A stretch of DNA of 64,000 nucleotides from Bacteroidota bacterium. GTDB lineage: Bacteria > Bacteroidota > Bacteroidia > Chitinophagales > BACL12. Within the stretch, counting starts at the first letter, position 1, and each line of letters opens with the position of its first letter. Under the pieces are notes generated by a model, which was not told the origin of the DNA, did not search any database, and saw only the letters and a list, made by a program, of their open reading frames with translations. Made by a program: the position numbers and the translations under genes. The stretch covers positions 124,001 to 188,000 of the forward strand of contig JADKAC010000003.1 of NCBI GenBank assembly GCA_016715425.1. Reading direction: 5' to 3'. Shown piece by piece: positions 45,898-55,081 of the stretch.

Positions 45898-46920
45898 ATG
45901 CCTTTTAATCTTACTGACTCAATAAACTATGCATCGAAAATGACTCCTCGTCGTTTGATGAACATGAGTAAAGTAATTGCATCCTATTACTATAGTAAGT
46001 TTACAAAAAAAACTGTGCAGTGGGGATTGCCAATTTCACTTTCTTTTGAGCCAACTACATCATGTAATTTGCGTTGTCCGGAATGTCCAAGTGGATTGCG
46101 TGCATTCACACGACCTACAGGAATGTTGGATAAAGATTTTTTCAAAGAAACAATGGATGAGTTGGGAAAAGATCTGACGTATTTGATTTTTTATTTTCAA
46201 GGTGAGCCTTATTTAAATCCAAGTTTTTTAGAGATGGTAAAATATGCATCTGCTAAAAAAATATATACAGCAACAAGCACCAATGCACATTACTTAACTG
46301 ATGAAAATGCAAAGCGCACTATTGAAAGTGGATTGGACAGATTAATTATTTCCATCGATGGAACGACACAGGAAGTGTATCAGCAATATCGCAGAGGTGG
46401 TAAGTTGGAAAAAGTATTGGAAGGAACAAGAAATATTATTCGTTGGAAAAAAGAATTGAAATCGAAAACACCAAATATCATTTTTCAATTTCTTGTTGTA
46501 AAACCAAATGAACATCAGATAAAGGATGTATATAAACTTGCAGAGGAATTAGGTGTGGATGAAGTGCGATTGAAAACTGCACAGATTTACGATTATGAAA
46601 ATGGCAGTGATTTACTCCCCACTATTGATAAATATGCACGCTATAAAAAGGGAAAAGATGGTAAGTATTCTATCAAAAATGAAATGACAAATCATTGCTG
46701 GAAATTATGGCATAGCTGTGTAATTACTTGGGATGGTGCTGTTGTTCCTTGTTGCTTTGATAAAGATGCCACGCATAAACTCGGTGATTTAAAACAAACA
46801 TCCTTTAAAGAATTATGGAGAGGACCTGCATATCATAATTTCAGGAGTGCTGTTTTAAAAAGCAGAAGTGAAATTGATATCTGTAAAAATTGTACAGAAG
46901 GAACAAAGGTGTGGGCTTGA
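45898..46920 (+). CDS. Radical SAM/SPASM-domain protein
   Basis: The 340-residue product starts at ATG 45898 (MPFNLTDSINYASKMTPRRL). The radical SAM motif is Cys56, Cys60 and Cys63 in TTSCNLRCPECPSG (C-x3-C-x2-C). The C-terminal SPASM-type region has Cys residues in CWKLWHSCVITWDGAVVPCCFDKDATHKLGDL and ICKNCTEG, which bind auxiliary iron-sulfur clusters. Members modify peptides, proteins or cofactors; no precursor peptide gene or partner is recognised nearby, so the substrate is unknown. It follows pheS by 136 bp of repeats. A near-identical but frameshifted copy is at 48133-49155. Confidence 0.9.
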   Translation: MPFNLTDSINYASKMTPRRLMNMSKVIASYYYSKFTKKTVQWGLPISLSFEPTTSCNLRCPECPSGLRAFTRPTGMLDKDFFKETMDELGKDLTYLIFYFQGEPYLNPSFLEMVKYASAKKIYTATSTNAHYLTDENAKRTIESGLDRLIISIDGTTQEVYQQYRRGGKLEKVLEGTRNIIRWKKELKSKTPNIIFQFLVVKPNEHQIKDVYKLAEELGVDEVRLKTAQIYDYENGSDLLPTIDKYARYKKGKDGKYSIKNEMTNHCWKLWHSCVITWDGAVVPCCFDKDATHKLGDLKQTSFKELWRGPAYHNFRSAVLKSRSEIDICKNCTEGTKVWA

Positions 46921-47588
46921 TTAATTGAGATCTATTATTTTATAAAAATAATTTTTATCCCCTTGTTGAATTTTAATTAAATGAAGACCAACAGGCAAAT
47001 CCATATATTTTTCATAGGATTGTTCTACAACATTTTCCTGAAAAATAATATTTCCATTTAATGCATAAACAGATAGTAAATAGGGTTGAAAATAATTAGC
47101 ATTCATTTCAATTTTTAATACACTATTTTGATATGTCAAAAATAAATTTGATTGTTGATCTGTATTTTGAATATCTACATAACTCTCTTTACTGCCGGTT
47201 AAAATAGCTGTATTGATTTGTTCTTCATAACCATAATCTTTAATAGTTAAGGTTACATCTTCTTTATTCATCTGGCATCTAATCCATCCATAATTATATT
47301 CTCCATCTGCATTTTTAAGTTTAAAGCAAACATATCTTTCATCATCAAAATCCAACCAAAAACCATGATCCCAGATATATGTTGAGAAGATTTCTCTGTA
47401 AGCAATAATCTGATTATGATCCCCTTGAAAACTCATTAAAACATTCACCGGATAACCTGCTGGTTTTGCATAGATGAATTCCCGGGTAAAGGAAGTGGAA
47501 TAAGCCCATCCAATTTGTAATTCTATTCCTCCAATCTCATTACCATTAATTACATTCGGTTCTATTTTTTTTTTGCGACAAATGATAA
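46921..47588 (-). pseudogene. Truncated T9SS-secreted protein (N-terminus missing)
   Basis: The minus-strand frame is open from about 47588 to the stop at 46921, though an annotation would start at a GTG at 47448 (MNVLMSFQGDHNQ). Upstream in frame it reads IEPNVINGNEIGGIELQIGWAYSTSFTREFIYAKPAGYPV, which continues the protein. The frame then runs into the duplicated pheS sequence without start or signal peptide. The C-terminus is a T9SS-type sorting domain (SVYALNGNIIFQE...GLHLIKIQQGDKNYFYKII). It is therefore a C-terminal fragment of a secreted protein, cut at the duplication junction. It is convergent to the intact radical SAM gene. Confidence 0.7.
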
Positions 47589-47996
47589 GTCTTTCATCAA
47601 TTGGAATTATTTTATGTGGATGAAGGAGTTTAGCAGATTTAAAACAAACATCTTTCTTATTTAGTCAAAAGAATTATTTGGTGGCAAACAAGTATTCGTC
47701 TGCGTCCCAGTTATTTCCCTTTTACAGAACCAAGTGCCGAATTAGATGTGAGTTGCTTTGTGTGCAATCAGGCAGGATGTGCTATTTGTAAATACAGTGG
47801 TTGGGTTGAAATTGGAGGAGCAGGTATGATAGATCCACAAGTGTTGGAAAATTGCGGAATAGATTCAGAAAAATATACAGGCTTTGCTTTTGGAATGGGA
47901 ATAGAACGCATGGCAATGTTGAAATTCCGCATCAACGATATTCGTTTATTTTCAGAAAATGATTTGCGATTTTTAAAACAATTTGAAGGAATATAA
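47589..47996 (+). pseudogene. 3' fragment of pheS (second, diverged copy)
   Basis: This matches the last third of pheS (from 45350). The first ~110 bp have several small indels relative to pheS, so the frame is not intact; the rest reads cleanly, beginning near VSCFVCNQAGC. It differs from the intact gene at around 20 positions over the last 290 bp, mostly third-codon positions (changes I to M and T to S are the exceptions I see). Such a pattern means this copy diverged while under selection as a functional pheS, before it became a fragment here. It is followed by the same repeat-filled gap, also diverged. Confidence 0.85.
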
Positions 47997-48132
47997 TTGA
48001 TGTGACAATTAGCAAATTAGCTAATTAGCCGATGGGTTTATAAACTAATTTGAAAAGTAAAGAATCTTTTGAAGTATTGATTGTTTAATTAGCTAATCAG
48101 CTAATTTGCTAATTCTTTTAATTAATAAAAAT

Positions 48133-49155
48133 ATGCCTTTTAATCTTACTGACTCAATAAACTATGCATCGAAAATGACTCCTCGTCGTTTGATGAACAT
48201 GAGTAAAGTAATTGCATCCTATTACTATAGTAAGTTTACAAAAAAACTGTGCAGTGGGGATTGCCAATTTCACTTTCTTTTGAGCCAACTACATCATGTA
48301 ATTTGCGTTGTCCGGAATGTCCCAAGTGGATTTGCGTGCATTCACACGACCTACAGGAATGTTGGATAAAGATTTTTTCAAAGAAACAATGGATGAGTTG
48401 GGAAAAGATCTGACGTATTTGATTTTTATTTTCAAGGTGAGCCTTATTTAAATCCAAGTTTTTTAGAGATGGTAAAATATGCATCTGCTAAAAAAATATA
48501 TACAGCAACAAGCACCAATGCACATTACTTAACTGATGAAAATGCAAAGCGCACTATTGAAAGTGGATTGGACAGATTAATTATTTCCATCGATGGAACG
48601 ACACAGGAAGTGTATCAGCAATATCGCAGAGGTGGTAAGTTGGAAAAAGTATTGGAAGGAACAAGAAATATTATTCGTGGAAAAAAAGAATTGAAATCGA
48701 AAACACCAAATATCATTTTTCAATTTCTTGTTGTAAAACCAAATGAACATCAGATAAAGGATGTATATAAACTTGCAGAGGAATTAGGTGTGGATGAAGT
48801 GCGATTGAAAACTGCACAGATTTACGATTATGAAAATGGCAGTGATTTACTGCCCACTATTGATAAATATGCTCGCTATAAAAAAGGAAAAGATGGAAAG
48901 TATGCCATTAAAAATGAGATGACAAATCATTGCTGGAAATTATGGCATAGCTGTGTAATTACATGGGATGGTGCTGTTGTTCCTTGTTGCTTTGATAAGG
49001 ATGCAAAGCATAAACTCGGCGATTTAAAACAAACATCTTTTAAAGAATTATGGACAGGACCTGCTTATCACAATTTCAGAAGTGCTGTTTTAAAAAGCAG
49101 AAGTGAAATTGATATCTGTAAAAATTGTACAGAAGGAACAAAGGTGTGGGCTTGA
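48133..49155 (+). pseudogene. Frameshifted second copy of the radical SAM/SPASM gene
   Basis: This is a copy of 45898-46920 from ATG 48133 to the stop at 49155. The segment 48133-48840 is almost identical but carries single-base indels in homopolymers: one A lost near 48240, C and T gained near 48323-48334, one T lost near 48425, and a compensating T loss/A gain near 48677. The early frame ends at 48369 and the later frame, including the SPASM region, is open from 48469. From about 48850 there are synonymous substitutions as in the pheS fragment. So the copy is a mosaic of identical and diverged parts and is broken as read. Confidence 0.85.
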
Positions 49156-49172
49156 TTAATTGAGATATTTTT

Positions 49173-49601
49173 TTATCCCACCGCACCCACCACTCCCCAT
49201 TTATTTTTCTTTTTGGTAATATGTAATTGGCATTTTGCAGAACCAAGTTCTTTAGAATTTACAAGCCAACTCATTGTATAATCACTCTCAGAATTTTGAA
49301 ATACTTCTTGCACAGATAGCGCATCAATGTCCGTTAATTTAAAATTTATAAATGCATCCGATTGGATTTCATATCCGCAAAATAATTCATCAATAAATTG
49401 TTTTGTATTTCCTTTTAGAAATGCATCGTGTTGCTCTGTTCTATAATCTGCATCTGTATGCTTTAATACCTTATTATAATTATGTGAAATAACCGCTTTC
49501 TCAAACTTTGAAATAAATTTTTCAAGCTCTACTGGTGTTTGACTTGTTGCTATGAATACATTGCAAACCGTCAACAAAATTAAGGCGCATTGTTTTGTCA
49601 T
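49173..49601 (-). CDS. Small secreted protein of unknown function
   Basis: The 142-residue product has a signal peptide (MTKQCALILLTVCNVFIATSQ) and a mature domain of about 120 residues starting PVELEKFISKFEKAVISHNYNKVLKHTDADYRTEQHDAF, with helical then strand segments; this pattern resembles NTF2/SnoaL-like alpha+beta folds, but I do not recognise a family. It lies convergent to the damaged radical SAM copy and divergent from the next gene (67 bp between starts). Confidence 0.7.
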   Translation of the reverse strand: MTKQCALILLTVCNVFIATSQTPVELEKFISKFEKAVISHNYNKVLKHTDADYRTEQHDAFLKGNTKQFIDELFCGYEIQSDAFINFKLTDIDALSVQEVFQNSESDYTMSWLVNSKELGSAKCQLHITKKKNKWGVVGAVG

Positions 49602-49668
49602 ATTTCCTGTATGTTTTATGTGATTGTTATTTGAAACACTTTAACTTTAGCTTACTAAAATTACGATA

Positions 49669-50583
49669 ATGAAACAGTTTACTCTTCTCTCACTTATCTC
49701 CTTATTTATTATTACGGGTTGCAACAGAATAAATCCTGATACAATAATGCAGGAAACATTACCCATGCAATCAGATTATAAATTGATGACGCTTGCATAT
49801 TATACTGATGCACCGGACAATGATGCGATATGGTTGCGCTTTTATGAAACTCCGAGAATTATTCCATTCAAAAAAAATGCAGAAGGATATGAAGCAATGA
49901 AAGCATTGTTGGATGTAAATTCAAAAAATAATATTCCATTACGTGTTACTTTAAATACAGATTTTCAAATGACTGCTGTACAAGCTGCAAGTGATGTAGA
50001 AAAAAAAGAATTTGAGAAACGCTATCAACCTGAAGGATCACCAAGAACAGATTTACAACCTGTGCTTCCCGATGTTGAAGACCTGCATATTATTTTCGAT
50101 TATATGCGTGATCAAGGTTGTGCAACAGGTTTATCTGAATTAGATTATTGTATCCCTTTTCAATATGTGGTTGACGGATGTTATGCAAGAGCGCATAAGA
50201 TGCGTCAGGTGTTAGCTGATAAATATGGATTTGATTGTCAAAAAGTGTTCAGCTATGAAGATCCATCTGCATTTTTAGCTGTGAATACCGGCGAGTGTTG
50301 TGTGTATTGGTGGTATCATGTAGCGCCATTGGTTACAGTTTGGAATGTACAAAAACAACGCATTGAAAAATATGTAATGGATCCAAGTATGTTTGATACA
50401 TGGGTAACGATTGAGCAGTGGACAGGTGCACAGGAAGACCCCACTTGTTCTGATGCTGCAGAGTTTGGTTATTCTGAAATTACACCTTCTGCTATTTATA
50501 GCCCGGGTGGAGGAACTGACCCTTCTTATTATTATACAAACTGGACACTTTCCTATTATGCAGATTTAGAAACATGTGATTGA
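49669..50583 (+). CDS. Protein-glutamine glutaminase-like lipoprotein
   Basis: Family members deamidate glutamine side chains in proteins, first known from Chryseobacterium. The 304-residue product has a lipoprotein signal (Cys18 in LFIITGCNR). The catalytic residues are recognisable: Cys171 in VVDGCYARAHKMRQ, His217 in WWYHVAPLV and Asp238 in YVMDPSMF. The neighbouring Cys pairs (KYGFDC, GECCVYWW) also fit the family. Residues 20-160 would be a propeptide-like N-terminal part. The classic enzyme is soluble and secreted; a lipobox here would tether it to the membrane. No substrate or operon partner is evident. A repeat block follows. Confidence 0.82.
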   Translation: MKQFTLLSLISLFIITGCNRINPDTIMQETLPMQSDYKLMTLAYYTDAPDNDAIWLRFYETPRIIPFKKNAEGYEAMKALLDVNSKNNIPLRVTLNTDFQMTAVQAASDVEKKEFEKRYQPEGSPRTDLQPVLPDVEDLHIIFDYMRDQGCATGLSELDYCIPFQYVVDGCYARAHKMRQVLADKYGFDCQKVFSYEDPSAFLAVNTGECCVYWWYHVAPLVTVWNVQKQRIEKYVMDPSMFDTWVTIEQWTGAQEDPTCSDAAEFGYSEITPSAIYSPGGGTDPSYYYTNWTLSYYADLETCD

Positions 50584-50762
50584 CTTTTTAAATTGACAAT
50601 TGACAGTTGAAAATTGACAATTGACAATGAAAAAACAAAGACCTGACTTTTGACTATTGACAAGAAAATGTTTTAAGTTTCGTGTTTCAAGTTTGGGGTT
50701 AAAAAAATTCATCATTCACCACTCACTTTTCACCACTCACCATTCACCATTCACAAAATCCC
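50584..50762. repeat. Intergenic word repeats
   Basis: The gap between the convergent glutaminase and helical-protein genes contains aattgacaattgacagttg, gttttaagtttcgtgtttc and caccactcaccattcaccattc words. No ORF or terminator is evident. Confidence 0.65.
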
Positions 50763-52187
50763 TCATCCCTTCATTTTATCTCCCACTTTTGTTTTCAGCC
50801 AGCGGATATCTGCAATTTGTTTTGTTTCATCAATTTTATCCATCAGCTTTTCCAGTTTTGCATTTTCACCTTTTTGCATGCGACCTAATTTGTCAATAAA
50901 TTTTACAAGATTAGAATAAGTGGTTTTCATATTTTCACTCAGCGTTTTATTTCTTCTGAGATACACACGAAATGATTCCAATGCACTTTGCAGCGGCATC
51001 AGTTCGTTTAATTCGTAATATATTTTTATTTGTAAGCTTCGGCTATCCAATGCATAAAAAATATCTGTGAATTCTACTTTATTTAATAACTCTAATGCTT
51101 CGCCATGTTTCCCTTTATAAAATTGCAAGTAAGCGAGATTATAGTTATGTGCATTGTTTCTAAATTTTGGATTTATCGCATTATTATATTGTTTTATAAA
51201 TTGTTCTGCATAGGCTGTATCGCCCGCCCGCAATGCCACTACCACAATATTTTTATACGACCATGGAGATAAAAATCCTTCTTCGTATAACACTTCTTTT
51301 TCAATTGCTTTTTTATATAAGTTCAATGATTCAGTAAGGAAATTCATATCACCAGCATTAATTTTCCGGATGCAATAATTCTGCGCATACATATACATAT
51401 CTCTTGCTTCGGGTTGCGGAAATTTATCGGCATGTGCAACTAATAATGTTTTTAATTTTTTAAAATGTTCTGCATTATCAGACTCTAAAAAAGTCATTAA
51501 AATTTGATAGTAAATTGAAATGGAAGGATAGGATGTGTAACTATTTTCAGATAAGTGCGATGAAATTTCTTTCAGCAAACGCAACTCATATTCTGCTGCA
51601 ACAAGTTTCTGCCGGTTAATCAGTTCGCAAGAATATTTTAATTTGATAGAGAGATAAAATAAATCTAAACGGTCTGCTGCTTTTTGTAAACTCTCATCAT
51701 AGGCTCTTGTTTTCTGGCGATCAAAATACACATTCATTTCCGACTCCACTAAATATTCTTTATAAAAAAATGCAGCGTTGCGATAAGGATAATTTTGAAG
51801 TGCAACTTTGCTTTTGCGCATTGTTTGTTCATACAGTTTATCATCATCCCAACTATTATATACCGACATCAAATTACAATACCCTTCAATTTCCTGTTCA
51901 TTAAATTTATTATAGCGGATAAATTGTTCGGTGAGTTTTACTATATCACTCATCATATAACTCAACTTCTTTTCATCCAGAACTAATCCTGATTTTTTGT
52001 TATTAAACAACTCCTTTCTATCGAGCTTAGAAGATGTAAACTCCGGACCGAATTTTTTAATATAATTGAAAAGCAAAATCAAATCTTCGTCTTTATTAAA
52101 AAAGGGGGAAGCAATAAATTCTCCGAGTTGAGTAAGTTCCTTTTGGCTGAAATGCCTCAGCAGGCTTATCATTTTACTGTTCTGCAT
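50763..52187 (-). CDS. Large helical protein of unknown function
   Basis: The 474-residue product has no signal peptide or membrane segment and is helical throughout, with repeat-like alternation suggestive of TPR-type hairpins (for example AGDTAYAEQFIKQYNNAI, YLQFYKGKHGEALELLNKV). It starts MQNSKMISLLRHFSQKELTQLGEFIASPFFNKDEDLILLFNYIKKF; similar N-termini are seen in uncharacterised Bacteroidota proteins. A cytoplasmic scaffold-like role is a guess. It is divergent from the surface-protein operon. Confidence 0.7.
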   Translation of the reverse strand: MQNSKMISLLRHFSQKELTQLGEFIASPFFNKDEDLILLFNYIKKFGPEFTSSKLDRKELFNNKKSGLVLDEKKLSYMMSDIVKLTEQFIRYNKFNEQEIEGYCNLMSVYNSWDDDKLYEQTMRKSKVALQNYPYRNAAFFYKEYLVESEMNVYFDRQKTRAYDESLQKAADRLDLFYLSIKLKYSCELINRQKLVAAEYELRLLKEISSHLSENSYTSYPSISIYYQILMTFLESDNAEHFKKLKTLLVAHADKFPQPEARDMYMYAQNYCIRKINAGDMNFLTESLNLYKKAIEKEVLYEEGFLSPWSYKNIVVVALRAGDTAYAEQFIKQYNNAINPKFRNNAHNYNLAYLQFYKGKHGEALELLNKVEFTDIFYALDSRSLQIKIYYELNELMPLQSALESFRVYLRRNKTLSENMKTTYSNLVKFIDKLGRMQKGENAKLEKLMDKIDETKQIADIRWLKTKVGDKMKG

Positions 52188-52415
52188 AATTTTGTCAAAT
52201 ACCGATTGAAAATTAAGTTCTTTTTTGGAAAAGTTGTTTCCAAGTCTTAAAAATGCATACTTTTAATTTGCATCTAAGTATTGACTTTCAATTGTTTAGA
52301 ATAAAACCGGACTAATAATTAGTAGATATCCGGGTAAACCAATTCTGGAAATGACGGAAACACAGCAAATATGTATTTTTTATTCCTTGATTAACCATTC
52401 AATTTTACATTGCCA

Positions 52416-53801
52416 ATGAAACCTTTAAAACATATTCTCCTTTTACTGCTTATCACTACGGGACTTTTCCCACTAAATCAGATATATAGTCAAGCTCCCC
52501 AGGCAAATCCGGATACAACAGGTGTCTGTCTGGATGGTGTAGTTACAATAAATGTTTTGGCAAATGATGAGGATTCTTCCGGTTTAGGAATTGTGTTGGA
52601 AGACATAATTATTGAGCCCCTATATGGAGATGTAACTTATTCCTCTGACGGTACTGTTGAATACACTCCCGATGGTGTTTTTGTAGGAACAGATATTCTT
52701 ATTTATGAAATTAAGGATGGTGCAGAATTATCGGATATTTCTACACTCACTATTTATGTGCAGGATGCAGCAGCATGTGTATGGCCGGGCGATGCAGATG
52801 ATAATGGTATTGCAAACAATTTAGATTTATTGTATGTAGGTCTATTCTATGGAAATATAGGGCCTTCAAGATATACTTCTGAGATAGAATGGAACAGTAA
52901 TTATTGTGATGCATGGGATGAAGAAGTAGGTGTAACTATTCCATTAAATCCAAAATTTGCAGATTGTAATGGAGATGGATTTGTGGATGCAAATGATACT
53001 GTTCCCATTTTAGAAAATTATGGTGAGCTGCATTTAAAAACTACAGAAATTTCAGGCGGCGGCGATACACTTCCACCTTTGAGTATTGCATTTTTTACAG
53101 ATAGTATTGAAGTGGGTTCTACTGTTGTATTACCCATCATTTTAGGAAGTATTGATTATCCTGCCACCAATATTTTAGGAGTTGCTTTTACACTGGAATA
53201 CAATCCGGATTTTATTGTTGATGGCAGTATTAGCATAAATTTTAATACAGGTTGGTTAAAGTCTGATAGTACTGATATAATTAGTTTAAACAGAGATGAT
53301 ACCACAGGAAATCTTGCTGCAAGTGTGGTGCGCATTAATCATACTTCTGCTACCGGATATGGGCCGATTGGTACAGTAAGTTTTGTGATGGAAGATAACA
53401 TTGCAGGTAAGATTACCGATATGAATAGCAGTGTGTTTACTATGTGTCCCACCTTTCCCGAACTGATGAATGATGCAGGTGAAATTCGTGGTGCGGAAAC
53501 AATGCATTTAACATGCGATTCGGTTATTGTGTATCAGATATTTAATGATATACCGGATTTTAATACAACCAATATTCATATTTATCCTAACCCTGTAAGC
53601 AACTATTTATTTATTGAACCGGATATGCAAATTGATAAATTAGAGTTGATGGATATGTATGGAAAAACACTTATTTCTTTCAACAATGTTTCAAATGTAA
53701 TTGAAATAGATATCAGAGAATTTACTTCTGGAGTTTATCTTTTAAAAATTCAAAAAAACCATACGCTGTTAATTGAAAAAATAATTATACAACACAACTG
53801 A
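52416..53801 (+). CDS. Secreted protein with cadherin-like, dockerin-like and cohesin-like modules and T9SS sorting domain
   Basis: The start is ATG 52416 (MKPLKHILLLLLITTGLFPLNQIYSQ, a signal peptide); an upstream TTG at 52410 is less likely. The order is: a cadherin-like repeat (about 30-115, NPDTTGVCLDGVVTINVLANDEDSS), a dockerin-like region with Ca2+-loop patterns (WPGDADDNGIANNLDLLYVG and DCNGDGFVDANDTVPILENYG, about 120-205), a cohesin-like domain (LPIILGSIDYPATNILGVAFTLEYNP, about 225-340), then T9SS sorting (IHIYPNPVSNYLFIEPDMQ). It is the first of three linked genes; the next begins 1 bp after its stop. Presumably cell-surface or matrix-associated; the ligand is unknown. Confidence 0.85.
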   Translation: MKPLKHILLLLLITTGLFPLNQIYSQAPQANPDTTGVCLDGVVTINVLANDEDSSGLGIVLEDIIIEPLYGDVTYSSDGTVEYTPDGVFVGTDILIYEIKDGAELSDISTLTIYVQDAAACVWPGDADDNGIANNLDLLYVGLFYGNIGPSRYTSEIEWNSNYCDAWDEEVGVTIPLNPKFADCNGDGFVDANDTVPILENYGELHLKTTEISGGGDTLPPLSIAFFTDSIEVGSTVVLPIILGSIDYPATNILGVAFTLEYNPDFIVDGSISINFNTGWLKSDSTDIISLNRDDTTGNLAASVVRINHTSATGYGPIGTVSFVMEDNIAGKITDMNSSVFTMCPTFPELMNDAGEIRGAETMHLTCDSVIVYQIFNDIPDFNTTNIHIYPNPVSNYLFIEPDMQIDKLELMDMYGKTLISFNNVSNVIEIDIREFTSGVYLLKIQKNHTLLIEKIIIQHN

Positions 53802-53802
53802 T

Positions 53803-55071
53803 ATGAAAAGTAAAATTTTATTTACCCTGTTTATTTTAATTGCGATATTCAATTTTCAAAATGTAATTGCATCTGATTGCGATGCAGATTTTGAAATTGC
53901 ATCACAAGAATTAACCATAGATGGTTGGGCTGTAACTTTCGCTAATCTCTGTGAAGCAGATGCTGGAGTTGGTTCTGTTATTTGGGATTTTGGTGATGGT
54001 ACTTCTTCTACAGAATTTGAGCCGACACATATTTATTCTGTTGCAGGCGAATATGATATTTGTGTTGTAATGCTTTCCTTAGATGCGTCATGTGTTGATG
54101 AAAGATGTGATTCATGGGATATTGGCGAAGCAGATGGAGATTGTCAAGCCGATTGGGATTGGGAGGATAGCGGTCTTACTGTTTCTTTTAATGATGACTC
54201 CGATGATGGCGGTTCTACAATTATAACTTATCTCTGGAATTTTGGTGATGGTACCACTTCTAGTGAAATAAATCCTGAACATATATATGCAAGTGCAGGT
54301 GAATATGAAGTTTGTCTTTCTATTATTACTGCTGATGGTTGTTATAGTACAGAGTGCGATGATGTGGATGTGGAAGGTGGTGGAAGTGGTGGTGCTTGTT
54401 CTCCATTTTTTGAAGTGAATGCAATTACCCCATTAGCTACAGGATTTAATGTAGAGTTTTCAAATATGTCAACCGGTGGCGATGCATCCACACCTTATGT
54501 ATGGAGCTTTGGTGATGGCTCAGAATATTTTACCGGAGAAGATGCAGAACATTTATATACAATTCCCGGAAGTTATTTAGTATGTGTTACTATGGGCAGC
54601 AGTGGATCAGATTGCTTTGAACAGTTTTGCGATGAAATAATTTTAGGTGCCAACGATTGTATTGATACTGCATTAATAAATAATTCAGTTGATTGCGGAA
54701 CTGTAATTGATCCGGTGTGTGGTTGTGATAATAACACTTATGATAATGCATGCATTGCTGAAAATTATTTCGGTGTAATGTTTTATGTGGATGGCGAATG
54801 CAGTGCAACAAGTATTGAAGAAGAGCTTATTAACGGATTAAAAGTGTATCCCAATCCTGCAAATAATACCATTGCAATTCACACAAATACTTTAGATAAT
54901 TATAATGTAAGTCTGCGCAATATGTTGGGAAATATTGTAGCTCATTTATCAAATGTGAACTTACAAGAAACATATAATCTCGATGTGCAGCAAATTCCTG
55001 CCGGCACATATTTATTAATCATTGAAAATAACGGAACGATAGAAAATCGCACTGTTATTATTCAACATTAA
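53803..55071 (+). CDS. T9SS surface protein with PKD domains and a Kazal-like module
   Basis: The 422-residue product has a signal peptide (MKSKILFTLFILIAIFNFQNVIASDCDADF). Three PKD-like domains are marked by the VIWDFGDGTSST, YLWNFGDGTTSSE and YVWSFGDGSEYF motifs. Near 300-335 is a Cys-rich Kazal-like module (IDPVCGCDNNTYDNACIAENYF...GEC), then a T9SS sorting domain (LKVYPNPANNTIAIHTN). Kazal domains inhibit serine proteases in eukaryotes; a role here is only suggested by the pattern. It is co-transcribed with its neighbours (1-bp and 10-bp gaps). Confidence 0.85.
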   Translation: MKSKILFTLFILIAIFNFQNVIASDCDADFEIASQELTIDGWAVTFANLCEADAGVGSVIWDFGDGTSSTEFEPTHIYSVAGEYDICVVMLSLDASCVDERCDSWDIGEADGDCQADWDWEDSGLTVSFNDDSDDGGSTIITYLWNFGDGTTSSEINPEHIYASAGEYEVCLSIITADGCYSTECDDVDVEGGGSGGACSPFFEVNAITPLATGFNVEFSNMSTGGDASTPYVWSFGDGSEYFTGEDAEHLYTIPGSYLVCVTMGSSGSDCFEQFCDEIILGANDCIDTALINNSVDCGTVIDPVCGCDNNTYDNACIAENYFGVMFYVDGECSATSIEEELINGLKVYPNPANNTIAIHTNTLDNYNVSLRNMLGNIVAHLSNVNLQETYNLDVQQIPAGTYLLIIENNGTIENRTVIIQH

Positions 55072-55081
55072 AACAACAATT

